DNA of 64,000 nt. Source: Dallia pectoralis. Lineage: Eukaryota > Chordata > Actinopteri > Esociformes > Umbridae. Positions 1 through 10,389 of this stretch are shown piece after piece (the first letter of the stretch is position 1; each line of letters starts with the position of its first letter). The stretch covers positions 5,247,301 through 5,311,300 of the forward strand of contig CM055730.1 of NCBI GenBank assembly GCA_029465975.1. Reading direction: 5' to 3'. Both the position numbers and the translations under genes were made by a program. The notes under the pieces are model-generated. The model did no database searches and was not told where the DNA came from. It saw nothing but the letters and a program-made list of their open reading frames with translations.

Positions 1-100
1 TGTGTGTGTGTGTGTGTGGGTGTGTACCTCCGTGTATGCTAGTGTTTGGGACTGAGTGTGTGTGTGTGTGTGTGTACCTCCGTTGAATGCTAGTGTTTGG
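1..100. repeat. TG microsatellite with two copies of a ~50-bp unit
   Basis: A TG run followed by ACCTCCGT and ATGCTAGTGTTTGG is repeated with 50-bp spacing (ACCTCC at 26 and 76). It lies in a dock1 intron and is cut by the left edge. Confidence 0.85.
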
Positions 101-709
101 TGAAGATTGATGGTCAGGGTCGGGGAGTTAAAGAGATGTTTCTTCAGTTGTCTATACACATCAGCCAAGCTCCCTGTCTGTCTTTCAGAAGATCCATTCA
201 TCTCTCCCCACACTATTCAACCGGTAATTAACAGCCATCAAAACCCCAGAGAGCCATTACACACATCAGCATTGATCCCCTTCTGGAGAAGAGGTCATTT
301 AATAAAAACCTCTAATATTGGACAGGATATCATGGCCAGTTCCCTTATGAAGACACTGGATTGTTATTCAGGAGATTGGTACTACCAAATTGTAGAAAGT
401 ACAATACCTAGCTTATCACATTTGAAACACAAAGTCAAAATTATCTTGATTTCATCAGTGAGGAGAGACGTTCCTCATACAGAGCCCAGACATATCAGAG
501 CAGAATAATCTCTGTATTAGTTAAATCCATGTTAATGTGAAAGCTTTTTGTAGTTCCTTAATCCATATTTAATGCAGAATTATTGCTAAATAGGTAAGAT
601 AATCATAATGAATCATAAGCTTCATTCTGTCAGATACCTGATCAAAAAACATCAACATAAGCTTGTTGTAGAGGAAAAGTTTTGATCTACAAGTCAAAAT
701 AAACCATAA
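101..709. other. unique dock1 intron sequence
   Basis: Unremarkable AT-rich intronic DNA. A 133-codon open frame (107-508) has no recognisable domain and no splice or codon support, so I do not call it a gene. Confidence 0.6.
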
Positions 710-965
710 CCACCTAATCTAAACCCAATCAAACACCTCATTTAAACCTATATTCAAACACCTAATTTAAACCAATATTCTAACACCTAATTTAAACCAA
801 TATTCTAACACCTAATTTAAACCAATATTCTAACACCTCATTTAAACCAATATTCTAACACCTCATTTAAACCCGTAATCAAACACCTCATTTAAACCCA
901 TATTCAAACACCTCATTTAAACCCATATTCTAACACCTCATTTAAACCTGTAATCAAACACCCAT
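710..965. repeat. 25-bp minisatellite, ~10 copies
   Basis: The unit is AT-rich, with signature CACCTCATTTAAACC followed by a TATTC/TAATC variant. Copies differ at a few sites (CTAATTT or CTCATTT). Confidence 0.9.
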
Positions 966-1167
966 AACAACGGCTTAATCCTTCGCATCTAATCTAAAAT
1001 GTAAAATAACAGCTAACAGCTACATTTCCGATACCTAATTTAACAACTAACCTAATTGTGTTTCCATTCTGCTGGACCTGTTGTCCTGTTTACAGCAACA
1101 TTATACAGACCCACAGTTTGCCTGGAAGGCAGAGAAACAGTTTGGAAAACAAACAAAATACCCCCCT

Positions 1168-1262
1168 ACACACACACACACACGCGCGCGCACACACACA
1201 CACCCACACACGCGCGCACACACACGCACACACACACACACACGCGCGCGCACACGCACACA
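1168..1262. repeat. CA microsatellite with CG runs
   Basis: Alternating purine-pyrimidine DNA (CACACA interrupted by CGCGCGCG blocks), a classic Z-DNA-prone composition. Confidence 0.9.
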
Positions 1263-1475
1263 CCTAGAAAGAGGTCATAAAGTGGTTATGTAAAACAGGC
1301 TTTTAAACGAGGCTCTGAGCAGACTTTGTTAATGTGTTAATTTCATGTTAATGATGCTTTAGGCTTGCTGCTTATCACGGATCCTTCCTTCCCTTCGAAG
1401 GAGGCAGAAACACCCACATTCTATTCAGAGCTTTTAAATACTATGGTTAAAAAGAAACACTACATTTGGGCCACT

Positions 1476-2538
1476 CAGTACCGGTCTCTCAGTACCGGTC
1501 TCTCAGTACCGGTCTCTCAGTACCGGTCTCTCAGTACCCGTCTCTCAGTACCCGTCTCTCAGTACCCGTCTCTCAGTACCCGTCTCTCAGTACCCGTCTC
1601 TCAGTACCCGTCTCTCAGTACCCGTCTCTCAGTACCCGTCTCTCAGTACCCGTCTCTCAGTACCCTCTCAGTACCCGTCTCTCAGTACCCGTCTCTCAGT
1701 ACCCGTCTCTCAGTACCCGTCTCTCAGTACCCGTCTCTCAGTACCCGTCTCTCAGTACCCGTCTCTCAGTACCCGTCTCTCAGTACCCGTCTCTCTCAGT
1801 ACCCGTCTCTCAGTACCCGTCTCTCAGTACCCGTCTCTCAGTACCCGTCTCTCAGTACCCGTCTCTCAGTACCCGTCTCTCAGTACCCGTCTCTCAGTAC
1901 CCGTCTCTCAGTACCCGTCTCTCAGTACCCGTCTCTCAGTACCCGTCTCTCAGTACCCGTCTCTCAGTACCCGTCTCTCAGTACCCGTCTCTCAGTACCC
2001 GTCTCTCAGTACCCGTCTCTCAGTACCCGTCTCTCAGTACCCGTCTCTCAGTACCCGTCTCTCAGTACCCGTCTCTCAGTACCCGTCTCTCAGTACCCGT
2101 CTCTCAGTACCCGTCTCTCAGTACCCGTCTCTCAGTACCCGTCTCTCAGTACCCGTCTCTCAGTACCCGTCTCTCAGTACCCGTCTCTCAGTACCCGTCT
2201 CTCAGTACCCGTCTCTCAGTACCCGTCTCTCAGTACCCGTCTCTCAGTACCCGTCTCTCAGTACCCGTCTCTCAGTACCCGTCTCTCAGTACCCGTCTCT
2301 CAGTACCCGTCTCTCAGTACCCGTCTCTCAGTACCCGTCTCTCAGTACCCGTCTCTCAGTACCCGTCTCTCAGTACCCGTCTCTCAGTACCCGTCTCTCA
2401 GTACCCGTCTCTCAGTACCCGTCTCTCAGTACCCGTCTCTCAGTACCCGTCTCTCAGTACCCGTCTCTCAGTACCCGTCTCTCAGTACCCGTCTCTCAGT
2501 ACCCGTCTCTCAGTACCCGTCTCTCAGTACCTGTCTCT
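1476..2538. repeat. 14-bp minisatellite CAGTACCCGTCTCT, ~76 copies
   Basis: The tandem repeat is nearly perfect. The first four copies read CAGTACCGGTCTCT and the rest CAGTACCCGTCTCT. One copy near 1660 and one near 1793 differ in length. Fourteen is not a multiple of three and the unit lacks a stop codon in any phase, so long open frames with a 14-residue period appear. They are artefacts. Confidence 0.97.
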
Positions 2539-2953
2539 GGGACTCTCTGTCTTTCGAATAAAAAAATATGACTCCTTGTACGCAGAGAGTAAAAACTGCA
2601 GTGAAATTCTTCCACCTCGGGACTCAACTGAACCATACAGAGCAAATTACATTTGTATCTGTTCAGTTCTGAATGAGCTTGCTTTGGGTTTCTCATTTTA
2701 AAATGAGCACAATAAATGTTGCTGAGGAGAATGATGCAGCAGCAGATTTAGGTTCAACAGTACCAGAAATATCTGACACATCATTTTGTTCTGTAGACAT
2801 GAAAACATGCAGTAGTCATACATGAACAGAACCACTGGTCCACTCTGACCGGGTTTTAGAGTTGATTGAACAAAATCAGACTATATTTTAAATAAAAGGA
2901 CTTTCAAACCATACTGATGGGTTTCACAGGGCCAATAATAAAGCCATTTTTAA

Positions 2954-2955
<2 letters not shown>
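2539..2955. other. unique dock1 intron sequence
   Basis: I see no gene or repeat here beyond simple AT-rich DNA. Confidence 0.6.
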
Positions 2956-2988
<33 letters not shown>

Positions 2989-3255
2989 GTAGATGTGTCA
3001 GGATGTGAAATATGTGGGTGTAGATGTGTAAGGACGTGAAATATGTGGGTGTAGATGAGTCAGGATGTGAAATATGTGGGTGTAGATGTGTCAGGATGTG
3101 AAATATGTGGGTGTAGATGTGTCAGGATGTGAAATATCTGGGTGTAGATGTGTCAATATATTAGAGATGTGGGTGTAGATGTGTCAATGTGTCTGAGATG
3201 TGGGTGTAGATGTTTCAACATATTAAAGATGTGGGTGTAGATGTTTCAACATGTT
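2956..3255. repeat. (TG)15 run and 31-bp minisatellite, ~8.5 copies
   Basis: A pure TG run (2956-2985) leads into a 31-bp unit with signature GTAGATGTGTCAGGATGTG. The last three copies replace CAGGATGTGAAAT by a CAAT.TATTA-like variant, giving an old and a young part of the array. A 15-bp triplet (GCTGATACCAACA) follows to about 3292. Confidence 0.9.
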
Positions 3256-3792
3256 GCTGATACCAACAGCTGATACCAACAGCCGATACCACAGCTTAAA
3301 GATACTTTGATTAAACATTTTAGCATTTACATTTGACTCATTTAGCACACATCCGTATCTAGACCGACATACAGTACTGGGTCCATACATTTCCAAACTC
3401 ACCAACTGTCTGCCGTCAACATTGTAGTCTACTGGATAGTATAGTCCAGAATTACGGGTACCGTTTTGGACTGGCTTTGAGCAGGACTGGGTGTAGGGTT
3501 AGAGTGTCTAACATTATCAATGCATTTCCATAGGCTACAGTCAAAGCTGGCGTTATTGTGGCTCCGGGTCTAGCATAACAGATGTCCAGCAGTCAAGCAG
3601 TGAGCTTTCTTCACACACACACTCTCTGGTACTGTTCAGCTTTCAGCAATCTGAGGCATCTATGACAGCCAGGCTCAACACGCAGGGGCCAAAGGCAATG
3701 ACAGGGATGCCAATGCAATTTCCATTTCAGATGGTGATATTCATTCTGCTGATGGGGTTGGAATAGACTCAGACATTGAGGGCAGACAGAGC
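3256..3792. other. unique dock1 intron sequence
   Basis: Unique sequence. Open frames on both strands (for example minus 3611-3970) show no known domain and overlap the 102-bp duplication that follows. Confidence 0.5.
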
Positions 3793-3996
3793 CAGCTCTT
3801 CTGTCCAGTGAAGGCTTACTGCAACATATGTGCCCAAGCATTACGCCATACCAATAACAGTTCACCAAACCCAGGTTTGGAGAGGTTTTCAGTCCAGCTC
3901 TTCTGTCCAGTGAGTGCTTACTGCAACATAAGTGCCCTAGCTTTACGCAGTAGCAATAACAGTTCACCAAACCCAGGTTCGGAGAGGTTTTCAGTC
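3793..3996. repeat. 102-bp direct duplication
   Basis: Two adjacent copies begin CAGCTCTTCTGTCCAGTGA (3793 and 3895) and share AACAGTTCACCAAACCCAGG, with about 10 % divergence. This explains the short open frames on both strands here. Confidence 0.9.
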
Positions 3997-4865
3997 CAGG
4001 TCTTGGTTCGGGTACAGCTGGATATCAGCTCCCTCAGTTCATCCACCAACTCCAGCACAGATGCAGATCCGGAGCTAGAAATGCATCTATTGATCTTCTA
4101 GTATTTGTTTGCCTGCTCAGAACAAGACACTTTTGGGTCGCTTGAACACAGAGAGAAAACAAAGGTGTGTTGTTTCCAAGCGCCTCTGTCTGGCTGCTTT
4201 GGTATGAAAACTGGGACCATGTCTGTTTCATTGTTGAAGTGCTGGCTGCTGCACAAGCTAGTCTCAACTAGCAGTCTGATCCCTTGCCATCTGACAAAAC
4301 CACATCCAACGGTTCACCTCAGAAACCGCTAGTTAACCTTCTGGAAACTCTTTCAGGTTCACAGTGTGGTCTGGATCCAGAGACACGGTCCCATTTGCAC
4401 ATGAGTGCAGCCAGCCTGGTCGTAGTGAGACCAGAGTGTGAGCACACGGACACTTAATTCACTAGTTCTCACCTCAGAACCAGACACCTCTGATCGTCCG
4501 ACACTTTCGACCAGTAGGACCACGATCTCAGATGAACCAAAACAATGCGGTGAGAGCGAGCGGTGGAAAAAAGGAGAGCGTATGAATAATACATCAGACG
4601 AAGTTTCTAACAGCAACAAAGTAGAGATAAGGAGAGTAACTTGGGCGTTTAGTGAAGTGGTGAAACCATAAACAAACCAACGCATCTATAATTCATGTTA
4701 TCGTTTGGCTTTTCACTCAATGCTCATCGGAGTGCGATGCATCTCAGAGGCCTTGTGGAGGTATTTGCATGGGAGAGGAAATTAGAAAATGTCCTTCCCT
4801 CACTTCTGATTCCTACTGTCGTTCCTAGGCAACAACGGCAGAGGGAGGAGATCAAAGCACCGGAA
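3997..4865. other. unique dock1 intron sequence
   Basis: No splice-bounded coding exon is recognised. Short open frames on both strands have no recognisable family. Confidence 0.5.
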
Positions 4866-5110
4866 TGAGTGTGTGTATGAGTGTGTGCGAGTAGGCCCGT
4901 GAGTGTGGGACTGTGTGTGTGTGTAAGTGGACCCGTGTGTATGAGTGTGTGGGCCTATGTGGTTTGTGTGTGTGTGTGCGAGCGTATGTGTGTAAGTGGA
5001 CCCGTGTGTGTGAGTGTGTGGGCCCAAGTGTGTTTTTGTTTGTGTGTGTTTTTGTGTTTGGGCCCGTGTGTGTGTGTGTGCGCACATACGTACGTACACA
5101 CACACATACG
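4866..5110. repeat. TG-rich degenerate repeat next to the dock1 donor
   Basis: TG runs are punctuated by GGCCC and AAGTGGACCCG in a loose repeat. On the dock1 sense strand it is CA-rich and starts about 30 nt downstream of the donor of exon 5143-5237, a position where CA-rich tracts can act as hnRNP L-type splicing elements. Confidence 0.85.
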
Positions 5111-5142
5111 TACAGCCACTCTGCACCCCATACAGTACTCAC

Positions 5143-5237
5143 TTGTTCTGCATCATGTTCATGATCACCCAGTCACCAGGGTAGACATTCTTCCCAATGA
5201 GATCCTTGAACATAATAAATGTTTCCATGAGGAAATC
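5143..5237 (-). CDS. dock1: dock1 internal exon (95 nt), downstream of the 9309-9410 exon
   Basis: This is an internal coding exon of a DOCK-A family Rac exchange factor, a cytoplasmic protein that works with ELMO in cell migration, engulfment and myoblast fusion. On the minus strand an acceptor AG (5239-5238) precedes GAT TTC CTC ATG and a GTGAGT donor begins at 5142. The translation starts DFLMETFIMFKDLIGKN and ends in MNMMQNK, which I recognise as the DOCK1/DOCK5 segment between the DHR1 and DHR2 domains. It joins in phase 0 to the exon at 9309-9410 and leaves in phase 2. The paralogue DOCK5 is very similar here. Assignment to dock1 rests on the nested insyn2a gene. The acceptor tract comes from a GA/TC minisatellite. 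Confidence 0.9.
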
Positions 5238-5249
5238 CTACGAGACGGA

Positions 5250-5430
5250 TAGACAGAGAGAGGGAGGGAGACAGATGAGAGAGTGAGAAAAAGAGAGAAA
5301 CAGAGAGCCGGAGAGAGACAGATGAGAGAGGGAGAAAAAGAGAGAAACAGAGAGCCGGAGAGAGACAGATGAGAGGGAGAAAAAGAGAAACAGAGAGCCG
5401 GAGAGAGACAGATGAGAGAGGGAGAGAAAA
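5250..5430. repeat. 47-bp GA-rich minisatellite, ~3.5 copies
   Basis: The purine-rich unit has signature ACAGAGAGCCGGAGAGAGAC. It lies just upstream of the dock1 acceptor at 5238 on the minus strand, where it reads as CT-rich and supplies the polypyrimidine tract. Confidence 0.88.
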
Positions 5431-5973
5431 AAATAGGAAGCATTAGAGATGAAGCCTGTTATTCTAAGGCTGGGGGAAGATAAGCAAAGAAATGTGAAGT
5501 GACGGTGAGGATACGAGGGGCTTACAGACCCATATGACAGAAAAAAGGCTTTTCAGATTGGGTTTGGCAGGTTCAAGGTCAAAAAGTAATTCACTTCGCC
5601 TCTTTGTTGAGGCACAATGTCAGCCAGCTAATGCATTGGTGAGCGCAGCATCCAGTGTGATTTGAGACTGAAAATAGGTTCCCTGTTCACAACGGAAAGA
5701 TGATCAGAATAAAAAGTCAAACTAGGTGCCAAACCAGATTCAACTGAAATAAATTATATAATCAGTGATTATGTAAATTAGGTGTTTAATGTGTAAGTGT
5801 GTGTGTTATAATAATACTAGCAATTATAAATGACACAGGTTACAAACACACAGTGGCTGTAAACACACTGACCAAAAAAAACCTGCCCTGTGTGAACTAG
5901 CCCAAACACTTCCATTGCTGACAGGTACTCAACTGAGTAGAAATTTACTGAGTTATGTGGTTGTCTCAACTGC
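5431..5973. other. unique dock1 intron sequence
   Basis: Nothing recognised except short AT-rich patches. Confidence 0.6.
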
Positions 5974-7029
5974 CTGTATTAGCATGAACTGTATTCGCAT
6001 GGACTGTATTAGCCTGAACTGTATTAGCATGAACATGGATTGTATTAACATGGACTGTATTAGCATGGACTGTATTAGCATGGACTGTATTAGCATGGAC
6101 TGTATTAGCATGGACTGTATTAGCATGGACTGTATTAGCATGGACTGTATTCGCATGGACTGTATTCGCATGGACTGTATTCGCATGGACTGTATTCGCA
6201 TGGACTGTATTCGCATGGACTGTATTAGCATGGACTGTATTAGCATGGACTGTATTAGCATGGACTGTATTAGCATGAACTGTATTAGCATGAACTGTAT
6301 TAGCATGAACTGTATTAGCATGAACTGTATTAGCATGAACTGTATTAGCATGAACTGTATTCGCATGAACTGTATTAGCATGGACTGTATTAGCATGGAC
6401 TGTATTAGCATGGACTGTATTAGCATGGACTGTATTAGCATGGACTGTATTAGCATGGACTGTATTCGCATGAACTGTATTAGCATGAACTGTATTAGCA
6501 TGGACTGTATTAGCATGGACTGTATTAGCATGGGCTGTATTAGCATGGACTGTATTAGCATGGACTGTATTAGCATGAACTGTATTAGCATGAACTGTAT
6601 TAGCATGGACTGTATTAGCATGGACTGTATTAGCATGGACTGTATTAGCATGGACTGTATTAGCATGGAATGTATTAGCATGGACTGTATTAGCATGGAC
6701 TGTATTAGCATGGACTGTATTAGCATGAACTGTATTAGAATGAACTGTATTAGCATGGACTGTATTAGCATGGACTGTATTAGCATGGACTGTATTAGCA
6801 TGGACTGTATTAGCATGGACTGTATTAGCATGGACTGTATTCGCATGGACTGTATTCGCATGGACTGTATTCGCATGGACTGTATTCGCATGGACTGTAT
6901 TCGCATGGACTGTATTCGCATGGACTGTATTAGCATGGACTGTATTAGCATGGGCTGTATTAGCATCATAGATGTGTATATATCTGTGTATTAGCATGAG
7001 CTGTATTAGCATGAACTGTATTAGCATGA
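5974..7029. repeat. 15-bp minisatellite TGTATTAGCATGGAC, ~69 copies
   Basis: Variants occur in runs rather than scattered: TAGCATGGAC, TAGCATGAAC and TCGCATGGAC. The array is broken at 6968-6990 and resumes for three copies. A unit divisible by three without stops gives CISMD-like and NTVHA-like periodic frames on both strands. I regard them as spurious. Confidence 0.97.
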
Positions 7030-7970
7030 TCACTAATGGCAAGTGGCACCGGATAAAGAGCATCTACTAAAAAGGATCATTTGAATGGCCGCTTGTCTGA
7101 CTCTGTGCAGACCTCAAAGCTGCCTGGAGTTTCTCCGTCTTGGCGGCAGCCAGCCATGTTGTGAGCTGTGGTCCGTGCCGACTTCACTCACTATAAATCT
7201 CCAGGAAAGGCCTGTCTCCATCCCTCGGATTGCCTGCCATAGCAGGGGGAGAAGCAAAGTCCTGCAGAGCCACCGTATAAATACTGCTCAACAAGATGGC
7301 AGCAGAATATGGGATTTATACCAGAGTTGGGGACACTCCGGAATATCAAATGCAGAACACGGAGAGTAAAATTAAAAGCCTACTATGACATAGCATAATT
7401 TGTGTATTTCTTAGACTTTCTGTTTTGGGAGACTTGGTGGGTTAAATGTCAGTGATATCTACAGAGACTGCTGTATACTCACAGATTAATGTATCCAGAT
7501 TCAAAAAGCTCTGCAGCTCCTCTGTACCTCGTCAACCGTGTTAAAGGATGAATGTGTCTGTAAGCCAAGTGCTTACCTGAACTTATTTAGCTAAATCAAG
7601 TGGAAGCTAACTGATGACTTGTTCGCTCTGAGAGGAGTGGCTAAATGTGCTACATTAAGGTAATCTGTCACGAGAAACTAACAAAACGTAGCTCACAGTC
7701 CCAGGAAATCGTGAACATCAATCAGACGTGGCCCTCCCTTTACAGGTCGGCCTCGTGGAGACAGCCTGATCATTTATGGGCATACCGAAGACATTTCTCA
7801 GGAGGCCGACCCAACCTAGGGTCGTTAACCAGGGCACTACGTAGGTTAGCGGGCGCCATTTGGTGAAGCATACTTGTCATGACACCCAGGGTACTAGATA
7901 CATGGCCGCTCACATGGATGTCTGGGATGTGGAATCTAATTGTGACCCAATATCTCCCAGGGTCCCAGCG
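7030..7970. other. unique dock1 intron sequence
   Basis: About 0.9 kb of unique DNA without a recognised exon. Short frames (7085-7369, 7645-7866) match nothing I know. Confidence 0.55.
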
Positions 7971-8307
7971 TTGGATCGGTCCAAGTGGTGTTGGATCGGT
8001 CCAAGTGGTGTTGGATCGGTCCAAGTGGTGTTGGATCAGACCAATTGAGTTTGATCGGTCCAAGTGGTGTTGGATCGGTTCAAGTGGTGTTGGATCGGTC
8101 CAAGTGTTGGATCGGTCCAAGTGGTGTTGGATCGGTCCAAGTGGTGTTGGATCGGTCCAATTGAGTTGGATCGGTCCAAGTGGTGTTGGATCGGTCCAAG
8201 TGGGGTTGGATCGGTCCAAGTGGGGTTGGATCGGTCCAATTGGTGTGGGATCGGTCCAAGTGGTGTTGGATCCGTCCAAGTGGTTTTGGATCCGTCCAAT
8301 TGAGTTG
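7971..8307. repeat. 20-bp minisatellite TTGGATCGGTCCAAGTGGTG, ~17 copies
   Basis: Each unit contains the inverted repeat TTGGA-TCGG-TCCAA, a 5-bp stem with a 4-nt loop. Some copies carry CCAATTGAG in place of CCAAGTGGTG. Periodic open frames on both strands (DRSKWCWIGP and similar) are artefacts. Confidence 0.95.
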
Positions 8308-8481
8308 TATATCCTGGCATTCCCACTACATTTTAGCAAGATCATCAGGCACAATAAACCATGTGTGATTGTTATACACGGGATGGAAATAGGATGGAAG
8401 ACACTGACAAGAAAGTACCTAGCAAAACTACCCATAATTCTCTTGGCAATAGTCTAATGTACAGAAATTCATCTCCATCAA

Positions 8482-9015
8482 CAGTACCACTCAAAAGTAC
8501 GGGGTCACTTGAAATTGTCCTTGTTCTCCTTGAAGATAATTTGTTTGACAAGGAAATATAGCTAAATTAAATGGTATTGTGGTCAGATTAGAAATATTGA
8601 TGTTTAATTAAATAAATAATCGTGTCCTTCAAACTTTGCTTTGAAATAATCCTATTTCTCCAGTAATTACAGCCCTGCTGTCTTTTGACATTCTAGTTGT
8701 GAATTTATTGATTACACCCCATACTTCCGGAAGCATCTCCCACAAGTTGGACTGGTTTGATGGATACTACTGATGCTCCTACAAGCTGCTCCTACAATGG
8801 CTCAATAGGGTTGAGATCTGGTGACTGTGCCGGCCACTCAATTATAGACAGAAAACCACCGAAGCACCCCCAGACCATCACATTGCCTCCACCATGCATG
8901 AAAGGTAGCAACAATCACTCCTCCAGCATTGTTTCATTGGGTTAGCACCATATGAATGTTCTTCTTTGTGATCCGAACGACTCAACCTTAGATTAGACTC
9001 CTATTGATTTGGTAA
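8482..9015 (-). mobile_element. decayed Tc1-like DNA transposon fragment (C-terminal transposase half)
   Basis: On the minus strand, broken frames read PAQSPDLNPIEPL (about 8800-8840) and NVMVWGCF (about 8870-8895), both typical of Tc1-family transposases around the DDE catalytic core. At 8482 the sequence CAGTACCACTCAAAAGTACG resembles the terminal repeat of fish Tc1 elements. Frameshifts and internal loss make it inactive. The boundary on the right is approximate. Confidence 0.7.
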
Positions 9016-9308
9016 CCAGCTTATAATCACAAACAACGCATCTGAGAGTGTGTGATATGTTGCCATGTTTAAGCGCTGTGTCCTGTCAACCTGCAATACC
9101 TTGTCCTTGTTATGGTTCTGGATTCTAATGGAGTTAGTGATTTTAATGATAGCACAGACTTCAGTTGGTATCAATTTGGAGATCTTACAATCCTATTTTC
9201 AGGGAGAACCAGTATACAGGGAGAGAAACAGAGAAAGTGAAAGAGACGGATGCAAATGGGAAAGAGAGAGTACTATAAAAGAAAGAGAGAGAGAGATCTG
9301 ATACTCAC
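9016..9308. other. unique intron between dock1 exons, with a GA-rich patch
   Basis: From about 9218 to 9298 the sequence is GA-rich, so on the dock1 strand a pyrimidine-rich stretch begins 11 nt after the donor. No other feature is seen. Confidence 0.5.
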
Positions 9309-9410
9309 CACCACGTCCGTCCGCATCTTTCCGAAAGTGCTAATCAGGTGAGCGTAGTGATAGTCTTCCATCTGTCTTAGCGTAGCTGTCATACTGGCCA
9401 CAAAGCCACC
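9309..9410 (-). CDS. dock1: dock1 internal exon (102 nt, 34 codons)
   Basis: This is an internal coding exon of the same DOCK-A gene, upstream in the transcript. On the minus strand the acceptor ...CTGTACAG ends at 9411 and a GTGAGT donor begins at 9308. The 34 codons are in phase 0 at both ends. They begin GGFVASMTATLRQMEDYHYA and finish GKMRTDVV, continuing directly into DFLMETF of the next exon. This is the helical, armadillo-like part of DOCK1 before the catalytic DHR2 domain. The intron separating it from the next exon is 4,071 bp. No further dock1 exon is visible between 9411 and the right edge, so the upstream intron exceeds 54 kb. A 52-bp minisatellite starts about 26 nt upstream of the acceptor. 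Confidence 0.92.
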
Positions 9411-9436
9411 CTGTACAGAAAGAAGAAAACAACATT

Positions 9437-10007
9437 CAATACACCGAACAATAGGAGAGGAAATGCCACGCATAAAGACTGACACACAAACTACACCGAA
9501 CAATAGGAGAGGAAATGCCACGCATAAAGACTGACACACAAACTACACCGAACAATAGGAGAGGAAATGCCACTCATAAAGACTGACACACAAACTACAC
9601 CGAACAATAGGAGAGGAAATGCCACGCATAAAGACTGACAAACAAACTACACCGAACAATAGGAGAGGAAATGCCACTCATAAAGACTGACACACAAACT
9701 ACACCGAACAATAGGAGAGGAAATGCCACGCATAGAGACTGAAACACAAACTACACCGAACAATAGGAGAGGAAATGCCACGCATAGAGACTGACACACA
9801 AACTACACCGAACAATAGGAGAGGAAATGCCACGCATAGAGACTGACACACAAACTACACCGAACAATAGGAGAGGAAATGCCACGCATAGAGACTGACA
9901 CACAAACTACACTGAACAATAGGAGAGGAAATGCCACGCAAAGAGACTGACAAACATAAACTACACCGAACAATAGGAGAGGAAATGGACTGACAAACAT
10001 TAACTAC
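9437..10007. repeat. 52-bp minisatellite, ~11 copies
   Basis: The signature is ACACCGAACAATAGGAGAGG followed by AAATGCCACGCATAAAGACT. Copies differ at a few positions (ACTCAT/ACGCAT, AAAGACT/AGAGACT). The array begins about 26 nt upstream of the dock1 acceptor at 9411 (minus strand), so the branch-point region may lie in its first unit. Confidence 0.95.
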
Positions 10008-10389
10008 AAAAAAAGAACATTTCAAACAATTTGCAATTCGATATTTTTTATTGTTTAGGTGTTTAAATACTCGCTAGGGACCGGATGACATAGAATAAAT
10101 GAGCAAATTTTTCAAACACTGGAAATTGTTATTAATGTCCTATTCCTTCTAAACTCTCTGGATCTAAAGTTTCCTTAGACATTAAGTTGTATTTATTTTT
10201 ATTTTACCATTCTTGTTTTCCACCCGTTTTGAAAACGCAAAGACATGTAAGCAAATAAAACCAGTGAAACTCAAAAGCCAACAGGTACTTCAAATGCTAA
10301 TTGACATCCAGGCCACATCAATACCTCAATTAGCTCTGTTATCAACACGGGCATATAGACATTACTGCGGCTGGAGCGGAAGCCAAGGT
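10008..10389. other. unique AT-rich intron sequence
   Basis: No feature recognised. Confidence 0.6.

Noticed and set aside
107..508. 133-codon frame at the left edge
   Set aside because: No recognisable domain and no splice-site framing; it lies in a dock1 intron on the opposite strand to dock1.
1365..2701. Open frames of about 400 codons with a 14-residue period
   Set aside because: They are the translation of a 14-bp noncoding tandem repeat that has no stop in any phase; no splice sites, no conserved domain, and overlapping frames are equally open.
3611..4101. Overlapping frames on both strands suggesting a small gene or a domesticated transposase start
   Set aside because: They are explained by a 102-bp direct duplication; no motif supports a protein family.
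5915..7063. Frames of 340-365 codons on both strands (CISMD, NTVHA repeats)
   Set aside because: A 15-bp repeat (multiple of three) without stop codons; simultaneous opening on both strands shows it is composition, not coding.
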